NCBI GenBank assembly: GCA_947626225.1
Contig: CANQRH010000001.1
Location: 124,001 to 188,000 of the forward strand
DNA from: Candidatus Gastranaerophilales bacterium
GTDB taxonomy: Bacteria; Cyanobacteriota; Vampirovibrionia; Gastranaerophilales; Gastranaerophilaceae
Reading direction: 5' to 3'
DNA length: 64,000 nt
Below, in pieces: positions 36,258 to 45,128 of the stretch. The translations under genes and the position numbers were made by a program. Below the pieces are notes generated by a model, which was given only the letters and a program-made list of their open reading frames with translations, was not told the DNA's origin and did not search any database. Position 1 is the first letter of the stretch, and the number at the start of each line of letters is the position of its first letter.

Positions 36258-37670
36258 ATGTATAACCCTAAGTCAAACAAAGCCGAAGAATTTATATCAC
36301 ATGAGGAGATATTATCAACCCTTGAATATGCTGAGGAGAATAAAAATAATATCCCGCTAATCAATGAAATTTTAAAGAAAGCAAAAGAAGCAAAGGGGTT
36401 ATCGCACAGAGAAGCTTCCGTTCTTTTGGCTTGTGAAAATAAAGACAAAATTGATGAAATATTCTCACTTGCCGAAAAAATTAAACAGGATTACTACGGG
36501 AACAGAATAGTTCTTTTTGCACCGCTTTATCTTTCCAATTATTGCGTAAACGGCTGCATATACTGTCCTTATCACAAGCAGAACGAACATATTCCGCGCA
36601 AAAAACTTTCACCGGAAGAAATCCGAAACGAAGTTATTGCCTTGCAGGATATGGGGCATAAACGTCTTGCCATAGAGGCGGGGGAAGATCCGGTTAACAA
36701 TCCGATTGAATACATTTTGGAATCCATAAACACTATATACAATATCAAGCATAAAAACGGTGCAATTCGGCGTGTAAACGTAAATATTGCAGCAACAACG
36801 GTTGAAAACTACAAGAAATTACACGAAGCGGGTATTGGCACATATATTCTGTTTCAGGAAACTTATAACAAAGAAAGTTACGAAAAGCTCCACCCGACAG
36901 GGCCGAAACACAATTATGCATACCATACCGAAGCTATGGACAGAGCAATGCAGGGCGGAATTGATGATGTGGGACTCGGAGTCCTTTACGGGCTGGAATC
37001 TTACAAATACGAATTTGTCGGACTTTTAATGCATGCGGAACATTTAGAAGCCGTATACGGCGTAGGACCTCATACCATAAGCGTTCCCAGAGTAAAAAAA
37101 GCTGATGATATTAATCCTGATGAGTTTGATAACGGAATTGACGATGATACTTTTGCAAAAATTGTTGCCTGCATAAGAATTGCCGTTCCGTATACGGGAA
37201 TGATAATTTCAACAAGAGAATCGGCACAGTGCAGACAAAGAGTTTTAAAACTCGGCATATCACAGATTTCGGGCGGTTCAAAAACAAGTGTAGGCGGATA
37301 TTTCAAACCTATGGCATCTGATGAAGATTCGGCACAGTTTGACGTATCTGACAGACGTTCACTTGATGACGTTATCAAATGGCTTATGGAACTCGGTTAT
37401 CTTCCGAGCTTTTGTACGGCTTGTTACGGAAGCGGAAGAACCGGCGACAGGTTTATGGAAATCTGCAAAAGCCGCCAAATCAGTGAATTTTGTCATCCTA
37501 ACGCGATTATGACTTTAAAAGAGTATCTCAACGATTATGCCTCGGAAGAAACTAAAAAAATCGGTGAAAATCTTATCAATAAAGAAATTTTAACCCTCGG
37601 CGGTTTGAGAGATAAAGTATGTGAAAACCTTGCTAAAATAGACGGCGGACAGAGGAATTTTAAATTTTAG
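36258..37670 (+). CDS. hydG: [FeFe]-hydrogenase maturase HydG
   Basis: Radical SAM tyrosine lyase that makes CO, CN and the iron synthon for the H-cluster. The 470-aa protein starts MYNPKSNKAEEFISHEEI, as in known HydG. It has the SAM cluster motif CVNGCIYCPYH (about 94) and the C-terminal auxiliary cluster CTACYGSGRTGDRF with distal CHPNA. Relatives carry this exact domain order. ATG 36258 fits family starts better than TTG 36249, three codons earlier; neither has a strong ribosome-binding site. HydE, HydF and the hydrogenase are not in the window. Confidence 0.95.
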   Translation: MYNPKSNKAEEFISHEEILSTLEYAEENKNNIPLINEILKKAKEAKGLSHREASVLLACENKDKIDEIFSLAEKIKQDYYGNRIVLFAPLYLSNYCVNGCIYCPYHKQNEHIPRKKLSPEEIRNEVIALQDMGHKRLAIEAGEDPVNNPIEYILESINTIYNIKHKNGAIRRVNVNIAATTVENYKKLHEAGIGTYILFQETYNKESYEKLHPTGPKHNYAYHTEAMDRAMQGGIDDVGLGVLYGLESYKYEFVGLLMHAEHLEAVYGVGPHTISVPRVKKADDINPDEFDNGIDDDTFAKIVACIRIAVPYTGMIISTRESAQCRQRVLKLGISQISGGSKTSVGGYFKPMASDEDSAQFDVSDRRSLDDVIKWLMELGYLPSFCTACYGSGRTGDRFMEICKSRQISEFCHPNAIMTLKEYLNDYASEETKKIGENLINKEILTLGGLRDKVCENLAKIDGGQRNFKF

Positions 37671-37713
37671 AACTTAACTTGAAATTGTAATTAATTTTAA
37701 ATATAATTTGCTT

Positions 37714-38529
37714 ATGAAAAAAATAAGATTAAGAGATTTTGAAATCGGCGGGGATAAATTAACCGTACTTGCGGGGCCGTGTGTTGCTGAAAGTCAGGAA
37801 ATCCTTGATGTAACAGCTGAACGGCTTAAAGAAATTACAACGAAACTGGGTATAAATTTTGTTTTTAAATCATCATTTGACAAAGCAAACCGCTCGTCAA
37901 TAAATTCATTCAGAGGTCCGGGACTTGAAAAAGGGCTTGAAATGCTTCAATTGGTAAAAGAAAAATTTGATGTTCCTATCGTAACTGATATTCATTCGCC
38001 GGAACAGGCTCAGGCCGCTTCCAAAACAGCCGATATACTGCAAATTCCCGCATTTTTATGCCGTCAGACTGATTTGCTTGTCGCTGCGGCAAAAACCGGA
38101 AAAATAGTAAACATTAAAAAAGGACAGTTTCTTGCTCCCGAACAGATGGAATCACTTGCCAAAAAAGTAAAAGACAGCGGAAATGATAATATATTATTGA
38201 CCGACAGAGGTACAAGTTTCGGGTATAACAATTTGGTTGTGGATTTTAGAGGAATTCCGATAATGAAAAGTTTCGGTTATCCCGTTGTATTTGATGCTAC
38301 ACACAGCGTACAGCTTCCGGGAGCAAACGGCACAAGCTCCGGCGGGGACAGAAAATTTGTTCCGACACTTGCAAAAGCGGCAATGGGTGCGGGAGCGGAT
38401 GTTTTATTCTTTGAAGTTCATCCGGAACCTGATAAGGCTAAATGTGACGGTCCGAATATGATTGCGCTTGATAAAGCGGAAGAACTTTTCAAAATTTGTA
38501 AAGATATTTTTGAAATCGTGAGAAGATAA
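37714..38529 (+). CDS. kdsA: 3-deoxy-8-phosphooctulonate synthase
   Basis: Condenses arabinose-5-phosphate and PEP to Kdo-8-phosphate for LPS. The 271-aa barrel shows LAGPCVAESQEI, SSFDKANRSSINSFRGPG, VTDIHSPEQAQ, TDRGTSFGYNNLVVDFRGIP and DATHSVQLPG. Cys in GPC marks the metal-dependent class (Asn in the E. coli type). It starts the kdsA-MBL-pheS operon and overlaps the next start by one base (TAATG). Supports a Gram-negative outer membrane with Kdo-containing LPS. Confidence 0.96.
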   Translation: MKKIRLRDFEIGGDKLTVLAGPCVAESQEILDVTAERLKEITTKLGINFVFKSSFDKANRSSINSFRGPGLEKGLEMLQLVKEKFDVPIVTDIHSPEQAQAASKTADILQIPAFLCRQTDLLVAAAKTGKIVNIKKGQFLAPEQMESLAKKVKDSGNDNILLTDRGTSFGYNNLVVDFRGIPIMKSFGYPVVFDATHSVQLPGANGTSSGGDRKFVPTLAKAAMGAGADVLFFEVHPEPDKAKCDGPNMIALDKAEELFKICKDIFEIVRR

Positions 38530-39143
38530 TGATAATAAAAAGATTTACCGCCGGACAACTGGAAAACAACATGTATCTGCTTCTTGACGAATCGTCAAAG
38601 AAAGCGGTGCTTGTGGATGCAACCGAATATCTTCCCGAAATAAAAGAAGCAGCACAAGGTTATGATGTTGAATATATCCTGCTAACCCACGGACATTTTG
38701 ACCATATAACGGGTTTGACGGAATTAAAAAAAGAACTTAACGCTCAAGCGGTTATGAACGAAAATGATAAGGTAATTTCCGATAACATAAACGAGTTTAC
38801 AAGACTTTTTAATCTTCCTGACAGCGTTCCGCCTGTTTACGAAAAATATGTAAAAGACGGTGAAGAACTTCAAGTAGGAAATATGAAAATAAAAGTTATC
38901 ACAACTCCGGGACACACTCAGGGCGGTGTATGTTACCTTGTTGACGGGAATTTGTTTTCGGGTGATACTTTATTTATGGAAAGTGTCGGAAGAACCGACC
39001 TTTTCGGAGGGAACTTTAAACAATTGTCCGACAGTATTAAAAATAAGTTATTTGCACTCGATAATGATATAAAAGTTTTTCCGGGGCACGGTGATGCAAC
39101 AACAATCGGGCATGAAAAAAAATTTAATGAACTTGTAAGGTGA
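38529..39143 (+). CDS. MBL-fold hydrolase, glyoxalase II-like
   Basis: A 204-aa metallo-beta-lactamase-fold protein with the binuclear metal motif LLTHGHFDHITG (THxHxDH), a later His in TTPGHTQGGV, Asp in FSGDTLFMESVGRTDL and His in VFPGHGDATTIGHE. This layout is that of small hydroxyacylglutathione-hydrolase-like enzymes (YcbL/GloB family). The substrate is unknown. Coupled to kdsA (overlapping TAATG) and followed by pheS with 5 bases between the MBL stop codon and the pheS ATG. Confidence 0.92.
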   Translation: MIIKRFTAGQLENNMYLLLDESSKKAVLVDATEYLPEIKEAAQGYDVEYILLTHGHFDHITGLTELKKELNAQAVMNENDKVISDNINEFTRLFNLPDSVPPVYEKYVKDGEELQVGNMKIKVITTPGHTQGGVCYLVDGNLFSGDTLFMESVGRTDLFGGNFKQLSDSIKNKLFALDNDIKVFPGHGDATTIGHEKKFNELVR

Positions 39144-39148
39144 GAACT

Positions 39149-40183
39149 ATGAAAGAACAATTGGAAAAAATTTATGAAAATGCACGTCAGGATTTGGAAA
39201 AATCATCTTCTACAGCTGATATTGACGAAATCAGAGGAAAGTATTTAAGCCGTAAGGGTGAATTTAACGAAATTAAAAAGAATTTGAAAAACTTGTCTGA
39301 CGAAGATAAAAGGGTTGTCGGTTCGCTTGCGAATGAAATTACGCAGAAACTTGAAAGTGCGCTTAAGACTAAATATGACGAGTTTTATGCCAAAGAATTA
39401 AACGAGAAACTCTCATCCGACAGAATAGATATCACCCTTCCCGGGAAATATGTTCCCAAAGGCAGAACTCACCTTCTGACTTCAACAACAAATGAAATTG
39501 TTTCCATATTCCGCACCCTCGGATTTTCCGTTGTACCTTCAGAACATTCTCCGGAAGTTGAAACCGAATACTACAACTTTGATATGCTGAATGTACCTAA
39601 AGATCATCCGGCACGCGATGTTCAGGATACTTTTTATACCGAAATTGCTGAAAATGTTGTATTGAGAAGTCAAACCTCGGGCGCACAAATACATGCAATG
39701 GAAGGTAAAAATCCTCCGATAATGGTTGTTTCACCGGGGAGAGTTTACAGAAATGAAAATATTAATGCGCGTAAAAACAACTTTTTCCACCAGATAGAAG
39801 GTCTTTATGTTGATAAAGGCATTACTTTCGGGGATTTAAAAGGTGTTTTAAACGAATTTATCAGAATCTATTTCGGAGCAAGCCGTCCGACAAGATTCAG
39901 AAACAGCTTCTTCCCGTTTACCGAACCGTCGGCTGAAGTTGATGTTCAATGTATTATGTGCGAAGGCAAAGGCTGCAGAACCTGCTCCGGTACGGGCTGG
40001 CTTGAAGTTTTAGGCTGCGGAATGGTTGATCCCAACGTACTCAAAGGTGTAGGAATTGATCCGGATGTATATTCTGGGTTTGCATTCGGCATGGGGGTTG
40101 AACGACTGGCAATGCTGAAATATGCAGTCGATGATATAAGACTGTTTTTCAATAACGACGAAAGATTTTTAAAACAGTTTTAA
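39149..40183 (+). CDS. pheS: Phenylalanyl-tRNA synthetase alpha subunit
   Basis: Catalytic alpha chain of PheRS. The 344-aa protein has the N-terminal coiled-coil arm (about 1-80) and class II motifs: EVETEYYNFDMLNVPKDHPA, motif 2 around VVSPGRVYRNENINARKNNF with FHQIEGL, FFPFTEPSAEVDVQC, and motif 3 AFGMGVERLAMLKY. A CxxC pair (CEGKGCRTC) is present. AAGGTGAG fits the ATG at 39149 rather than the GTG nine bases before. pheT is not adjacent, which is unusual. Confidence 0.96.
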   Translation: MKEQLEKIYENARQDLEKSSSTADIDEIRGKYLSRKGEFNEIKKNLKNLSDEDKRVVGSLANEITQKLESALKTKYDEFYAKELNEKLSSDRIDITLPGKYVPKGRTHLLTSTTNEIVSIFRTLGFSVVPSEHSPEVETEYYNFDMLNVPKDHPARDVQDTFYTEIAENVVLRSQTSGAQIHAMEGKNPPIMVVSPGRVYRNENINARKNNFFHQIEGLYVDKGITFGDLKGVLNEFIRIYFGASRPTRFRNSFFPFTEPSAEVDVQCIMCEGKGCRTCSGTGWLEVLGCGMVDPNVLKGVGIDPDVYSGFAFGMGVERLAMLKYAVDDIRLFFNNDERFLKQF

Positions 40184-40210
40184 TGTGAAAAAAGCTTAAA
40201 AAAATTTCGG

Positions 40211-41266
40211 CTATTTTACTACTTTGTCCAACCCGTGCGGTTTATCAACATTTCTGCCCAAAGTTTTGGCAATTTCAAGTGCAATTAGCTGTATTATTAC
40301 AACCAGACAAAAAGATTTTACAATTTCACTCTCACATTCAACATCAATATGGAATTTCGGATTAATTTTTTCGTTTGAACTTCCGATAACACATATAAAG
40401 GGAGCATATTCACCATCTATTTTGTTTAAATTTTTAATTGCCGTATAACTCAATTCATTAATTGAAATGTGTATCATAGCCGGTTTGTTATTTAAAATTG
40501 CAAGGTGTCCGTGCATAAATTCGCCCAAAATATTAGAATAAACATTTATATACGATGTTTCCTTAATTTTCAGCGAAGCTTCTTTAGCAAGAGCGTAAGA
40601 TATTCCGTCTGCCGTGGCTACTATGTTTTTGTATTTTGACAAAAATTTTGCACATTCTTTTATTTCATTATGTAACAGGTAAGTTTTTTCAATATAGGAA
40701 GGCAAAGTTTTTAATTCGTTTATAAATCCTGAAATATCAATGCCTTTGTGCGCCGCATATTTTAAAACTAACAAAGTTCCGCAAAGCATTTGTGTTGTAA
40801 GTGATTTTGTTGCGGCAATGCTCTTTTCTTCACCCGCAAGGCAGTCAATCTTGAAATCAGAGGCTTCCCAAATTGTAGAACCTTTTTTATTGGTAATACA
40901 AAGAGTGCGCATACCAAATTCCTTTGCTTTTTTGAGTGCGGAATTTGTGTCGGATGTTTCACCCGATTGGGTTATAAAAACATAGAGAATATCATTATCG
41001 TGCGGAACGGCAGTTTTAAGCAAAAATTCGCTTGAATAAATTGCACGGGCTTCAATATTTGCAACATTACCGAACAAATCGGCAGTGTATCTTGCACAAT
41101 GATAAGACGAACCGCTTGCAACAATTACAATCTTTTTAATGTCGGAAGGAATATCAAAAAGAATGTAATTATTATCACTGACATGGGTTCTAAGCAGGTT
41201 ATCAAGGACCGATGCCTGCTCAAAAATCTCAGTTTCCATGCTTGATTTTTCTTTGTTTAAAAACAT
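40211..41266 (-). CDS. Double-SIS protein, GlmS-like isomerase/deaminase domain
   Basis: A 351-aa protein with two sugar isomerase (SIS) domains and no glutaminase domain. SIS1 has VIVASGSSYHCARYTADLF and VFITQSGETSDTNSALKKAK. SIS2 contains EFMHGHLAILNNKPAMI and the GlmS-like C-terminus NVDKPHGLDKVVK. It could be a glucosamine-6-phosphate deaminase (NagB-II/AgaS type) or a fructosamine deglycase. The start overlaps the gatB stop (TAATG), so it is translationally coupled to gatB. It converges with pheS. Confidence 0.88.
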   Translation of the reverse strand: MFLNKEKSSMETEIFEQASVLDNLLRTHVSDNNYILFDIPSDIKKIVIVASGSSYHCARYTADLFGNVANIEARAIYSSEFLLKTAVPHDNDILYVFITQSGETSDTNSALKKAKEFGMRTLCITNKKGSTIWEASDFKIDCLAGEEKSIAATKSLTTQMLCGTLLVLKYAAHKGIDISGFINELKTLPSYIEKTYLLHNEIKECAKFLSKYKNIVATADGISYALAKEASLKIKETSYINVYSNILGEFMHGHLAILNNKPAMIHISINELSYTAIKNLNKIDGEYAPFICVIGSSNEKINPKFHIDVECESEIVKSFCLVVIIQLIALEIAKTLGRNVDKPHGLDKVVK

Positions 41267-42708
41267 TATCCGAGTATCTCTTTCAAAATTTCGTTAACGG
41301 ATTTCGGATTAGCTCTGCCTTTAGTTTCTTTCATAACCTGTCCTACAAAGAATCCTAAAAGCTGAACTTTTCCGTTCTTGTATGCCGTAACCTGTGCCGG
41401 ATTTGCATCACAAACTTTTTGAGCAATTTCTTTAATTGCACTTTCATCGGAAATCTGGCTTAAACCTTTTGCTTCAACAATAGCGGACGCTTTTGTTCCG
41501 TCTTTAAGCATATCTGTGATAATTTGTTTTCCGATATTGTTCGAAATAGTATTTTTTTCGATTAAACCGATTAACTCCGCAAGATTTTCCGGAGTCAATT
41601 TTGTTTGTTCAATTTCAAGTTTTTCTTCTTTAAGATACGCTGCAATTTCACCCATGATAAAGTTTACCGCGATTTTTGCGGAAGCACCGGTTTTTAAAAC
41701 TTTATCAAAGAACAGTGCAAGTCCCATCTGTTCAACGATAACGGAGGCATCATATTCGCTTAAACCTAAACTCATATAGCGTTCACGTTTTGCCTGAGGA
41801 AGTTCGGGCATTTTATCTTTAATTTCCTGCACCCATTCTCTTGAAATATGCAGTGGCATCAAATCGGGTTCGGGGAAGTATCTGTAATCGTGTGCATCTT
41901 CTTTCCCTCTCATAGACTTGGTTTCACGGGAATTATCATCCCAAAGTCTTGTTTCCTGAACAACTTCTCCGCCTTCTTCAACAATTTCTATCTGTCTGTC
42001 TATTTCATATTCAATAGCTCTTTGCAATGCGGAAAAGCTGTTTACGTTTTTGATTTCCGCACGTGTACCGAAAGTTTTTGAACCTTTTGGCATAACAGAA
42101 ATGTTGGCGTCACATCTCATTGAACCTTCTTCGAGGTTTCCGTCGCAAACACCTATGTAACGTACGATATTTCTGAGTTCTTCCATATAATTTCTTGCTT
42201 CTTCGGAACTTCTCATATCGGGTTCGGATACAATTTCCAAAAGCGGTGTACCTGCTCTGTTTAAGTCAACAAGAGAATAACTCGAACCGGCAATGCCGTC
42301 TGCACCGGCATGAACAAGTTTACCGGCATCTTCTTCAAGATGTGCACGGGTAATACCGATTCTTTTTCCTTTTACATCCAGATAACCGTTAACACATATC
42401 GGTTCATCATATTGAGATATCTGATAACCTTTCGGTAAATCAGGATAAAAATATTGTTTTCTGTCAAATTTGCATCTTTCGGGAATTTCGCAATTAAGTG
42501 CAAGCCCGAGTAAAATCCCCATATTAACCGCTTCTTTATTCAAAACCGGCAAAACTCCGGGCATTCCAAGCGTTATAGGACTTGTCTGTGAATTTGGCTC
42601 ATGTCCGAACTCACATCCGTCAGGGGCAAATATTTTTGATTTGGTTTTTAACTGTGCATGTACTTCCAAACCTATTACAACTTCGTATTTATCTCTCAAA
42701 TTTTCCAT
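41266..42708 (-). CDS. gatB: Asp-tRNA(Asn)/Glu-tRNA(Gln) amidotransferase subunit B
   Basis: Transamidates mischarged Glu-tRNA(Gln) and possibly Asp-tRNA(Asn). The 480-aa protein has VVIGLEVHAQLKTKSKIF, SPITLGMPGVLPVLN, KRKQYFYPDLPKGYQISQY, LEEDAGKLVHAG and the tail domain up to KSVNEILKEILG. gatA and gatC are not next to it. Followed by the coupled SIS gene. A tRNA-Gln gene lies in the window. Confidence 0.97.
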   Translation of the reverse strand: MENLRDKYEVVIGLEVHAQLKTKSKIFAPDGCEFGHEPNSQTSPITLGMPGVLPVLNKEAVNMGILLGLALNCEIPERCKFDRKQYFYPDLPKGYQISQYDEPICVNGYLDVKGKRIGITRAHLEEDAGKLVHAGADGIAGSSYSLVDLNRAGTPLLEIVSEPDMRSSEEARNYMEELRNIVRYIGVCDGNLEEGSMRCDANISVMPKGSKTFGTRAEIKNVNSFSALQRAIEYEIDRQIEIVEEGGEVVQETRLWDDNSRETKSMRGKEDAHDYRYFPEPDLMPLHISREWVQEIKDKMPELPQAKRERYMSLGLSEYDASVIVEQMGLALFFDKVLKTGASAKIAVNFIMGEIAAYLKEEKLEIEQTKLTPENLAELIGLIEKNTISNNIGKQIITDMLKDGTKASAIVEAKGLSQISDESAIKEIAQKVCDANPAQVTAYKNGKVQLLGFFVGQVMKETKGRANPKSVNEILKEILG

Positions 42709-42725
42709 AACTTCTCCTTATGAAA

Positions 42726-43853
42726 TCATTTTATCATAAACATTTTCATCAAATCAATCAAAGTTTTATGCATTTTAACGTTATGAACACGAATATAATC
42801 TACCCCGCGCTCGCATAAAAGTGCATTAATTGCAGTTGTATATATATCCCTTTCTTCATTATCTTCCGATCCGAGAAAACTCTTGCGGGAAATTCCCAGC
42901 ATAACGGGATATCCCAGAGATTTAAATTCTCCCGCCCTTCCGATTATTTCAAAATTATCTTCTCTTGATTTTCCGAAACCTATTCCGGCATCAACAATGA
43001 TATTTTCAACTCCTTTTGAACGGGCAAATTTAATCTTGTCATTTAGTGACATAAAAATTTCTTCAATCACATCATCATAATGAGGATTGTCCTGCATATT
43101 TTCAGGTGTACCTTTTGAATGTTGAATTATAATCGGAACATTGTATTTAGCGGCAACATTAACCATTTCATTGTCATAATCCAATCCTGATACGTCATTT
43201 ATAATTTTTGCACCCGCTTTTATACACTCCCGTGCAACTTCTGCACTGCGGGTATCAATACTTAAAATTATTTTATCTTTGGCAAAATCTATTAAAGGCA
43301 GAAGCTTTTCAATTTGCACCTTTGCATCAACCGAAGCCGAATAGGGTTTTGTTGATTCCGCGCCCATATCAATAATATCGGCGCCGTCATTTATCATCTC
43401 AATAATATGTTCTTTAGCTTTTTCAAAATCATTATATAAGCCGCCGTCGGAAAATGAATTGTCCGTAATATTTAATATTCCGACAATTTTAGGAAGTAAA
43501 GGGCTATCAAATTTTATTTTTCTGAGCTTTTCAGCTAAATCTTTCAAACCAAACGGCTGATATTGAAGTTTATCGGCAATTTTAGCAAGCTGAGAGATAC
43601 TCCCCGTCAAAATACAATTTGATACTTCGGCTTTCCCCGTAATAACCTCTCTGTGCGTTGCGCAATCCGCTCCTAAAGATATGGCGGTCTGTTTCAATAT
43701 ATTTGCCTGAGCGGTAGTCAGAGAATATATTTTTATATTTTTATAATTGAATTTGTCGACAGCTCTGTGAATATAAGAAGAATCAAAACCTATTCGGTTC
43801 AATTCCGATTCCATATTACAATTTTCTATTTCTCTCAAAACAAAATCGTGCAT
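42726..43853 (-). CDS. folP: Dihydropteroate synthase with N-terminal extension
   Basis: Joins pterin pyrophosphate and p-aminobenzoate in folate synthesis. The 375-aa protein has a roughly 110-residue N-terminal extension of unknown role, then the DHPS barrel: KIVGILNITDNSFSDGG (about 125; the usual NVTPDSFSDGG is altered), GADIIDMGAESTKP, LSIDTRSAEVARECIKAGAK with INDVSG, and GIGFGKSREDNFEII. Start ATG 43853 lies in a perfect 10-bp hairpin and lacks a Shine-Dalgarno. It is 17 bases upstream of gatB. Confidence 0.9.
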   Translation of the reverse strand: MHDFVLREIENCNMESELNRIGFDSSYIHRAVDKFNYKNIKIYSLTTAQANILKQTAISLGADCATHREVITGKAEVSNCILTGSISQLAKIADKLQYQPFGLKDLAEKLRKIKFDSPLLPKIVGILNITDNSFSDGGLYNDFEKAKEHIIEMINDGADIIDMGAESTKPYSASVDAKVQIEKLLPLIDFAKDKIILSIDTRSAEVARECIKAGAKIINDVSGLDYDNEMVNVAAKYNVPIIIQHSKGTPENMQDNPHYDDVIEEIFMSLNDKIKFARSKGVENIIVDAGIGFGKSREDNFEIIGRAGEFKSLGYPVMLGISRKSFLGSEDNEERDIYTTAINALLCERGVDYIRVHNVKMHKTLIDLMKMFMIK

Positions 43854-43875
43854 AAGCAAAGCTTAGCACGATTTT
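43842..43875. promoter_or_regulatory. 10-bp inverted repeat over the folP start codon
   Basis: AAAATCGTGC (43842-43851) and GCACGATTTT (43866-43875) with a 14-base loop. In the folP mRNA the start codon lies at the edge of this hairpin, so it could restrict initiation. Confidence 0.5.
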
Positions 43876-43890
43876 ATATAATAAACAACC

Positions 43891-44352
43891 TTACTGTTTC
43901 ATACCGTCTATTGCATCGGATGTAACTTTAACAATATCGCTGCAGCCTGATATCAAAGTCAAAATTCCGAATCCGTAGCCTAGGAATGAAGCCAAGCCTC
44001 TAAATGCAGGGCTGGCAACCATATATTTAACAATTCTCATATTTTGGAATTTTAAACCCCATTTAAGAATTGCGCCTTTTGCCCATTTCATATTTTCGGC
44101 AGCTTTTGCCCAAATACCTCTGCTTTGCTTGGAAACATTAGTAACAACTTTTGCGGAATTTGTAATCCCTTTCATTCCGGCGGACAAACTTTTTGCGGAT
44201 TTAAACGCATCAAAACGGGAAGCTGTTGCGGCTGCACCGACTACACCGCCGCCGGTAACTATTTTTTTACCGGCTTCTTTTTTCTTTTCGTCGGTCATTT
44301 CTCCTGCGAAAGATACATTGCAGTTTTTAATAGTATTAAATGTTACTGCCAT
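43891..44352 (-). CDS. Hypothetical protein with hydrophobic segments
   Basis: A 153-aa protein: N-terminus MAVTFNTIKNCNVSFAGEM, a Gly/Ala-rich segment (GGGVVGAAATASRF), basic middle and a hydrophobic C-terminal part (PAFRGLASFLGYGFGILTLI). It directly follows the gene at 44353 with no gap and shares the same style of Ala/Gly-rich hydrophobic segments, so the two are probably functionally linked. The family is not recognised. Confidence 0.7.
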   Translation of the reverse strand: MAVTFNTIKNCNVSFAGEMTDEKKKEAGKKIVTGGGVVGAAATASRFDAFKSAKSLSAGMKGITNSAKVVTNVSKQSRGIWAKAAENMKWAKGAILKWGLKFQNMRIVKYMVASPAFRGLASFLGYGFGILTLISGCSDIVKVTSDAIDGMKQ

Positions 44353-45009
44353 TTATTCTTCTTCCGCCTCACTTTTTTCTTTGACAGCAGTAATGGCTGA
44401 TGCCGCACCGCCTGAAATACCTACGGTATTAACAATTGCTTTTTCATAAGTTTCGGGTTTTACATTTTTTATTTTGGTTCTTGTGTCAGCAATACCTTCC
44501 GCTAAATCTTTATATGCGGTTTTGGTTTTATTTCCTGATTTATTTAAGAATTTTACAATCGGTTTACCGAATTTAGTTTGACCGAATTTGTTATAGCCTT
44601 TTTTAATTGAATTAGCGGGCATTTTATAAATATCGGATTCAAAGAATTTTGTTTTTACGGCTTTGAAAATATCTTTGATAAATTTTCCCATTGATTTGAA
44701 GTATTTTTTAATTGAAATCATTGTAGGAGTTTTTACCATTTTTTTCCAAAGTCTGATACCTGTTTTTGCGCCATATCCCGTTGCAACGGTGCCTACAGCT
44801 CCGGTTGCCACAATTGCGGTGCCTTCAATAGCTTTTTTAGCGATTTTAGGGAATTTTATATCTTCGTTATCAGCTAAACTTTCAATCTCGCGTTTTTGAT
44901 CTTTCAAATCCGCAAGTTCTTGTTCATACTCCATTTGTTCACGAATTTCTTCGGGAGTCATTCTTCTTGTAAAATATGTATTTTTCATTATAGGTTGTAC
45001 TGTTAACAT
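44353..45009 (-). CDS. Hypothetical basic protein with Gly/Ala-rich hydrophobic segment
   Basis: A 218-aa protein: charged helical N-terminus (TPEEIREQMEYEQELADLKD), a hydrophobic segment (GTAIVATGAVGTVATGYG, about 63-80), a long Lys-rich middle and a C-terminal GISGGAASAITAV. GGAG precedes the ATG. First gene of a two-gene unit with 43891. The upstream 30 bases match those upstream of the gene at 34948, so the two may be co-regulated. The family is not recognised. Confidence 0.7.
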   Translation of the reverse strand: MLTVQPIMKNTYFTRRMTPEEIREQMEYEQELADLKDQKREIESLADNEDIKFPKIAKKAIEGTAIVATGAVGTVATGYGAKTGIRLWKKMVKTPTMISIKKYFKSMGKFIKDIFKAVKTKFFESDIYKMPANSIKKGYNKFGQTKFGKPIVKFLNKSGNKTKTAYKDLAEGIADTRTKIKNVKPETYEKAIVNTVGISGGAASAITAVKEKSEAEEE

Positions 45010-45053
45010 AGACTAATCTCCATTCATTTTCTTTCAGCATAAAATACGTAAAG

Positions 45054-45066
45054 AAAATTTTTTGCT
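45054..45066 (-). promoter_or_regulatory. AGCAAAAAATTTT upstream element
   Basis: On the minus strand, 45 bases before the start at 45009; followed by CTTTACG and ATTTTATG as in the copy at 34983. Confidence 0.5.
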
Positions 45067-45128
45067 ACGGTAACAAATTTTTGTAAACAAAATGTTACAT
45101 TTTCCATGTTATTATCTCATATCAGCTG

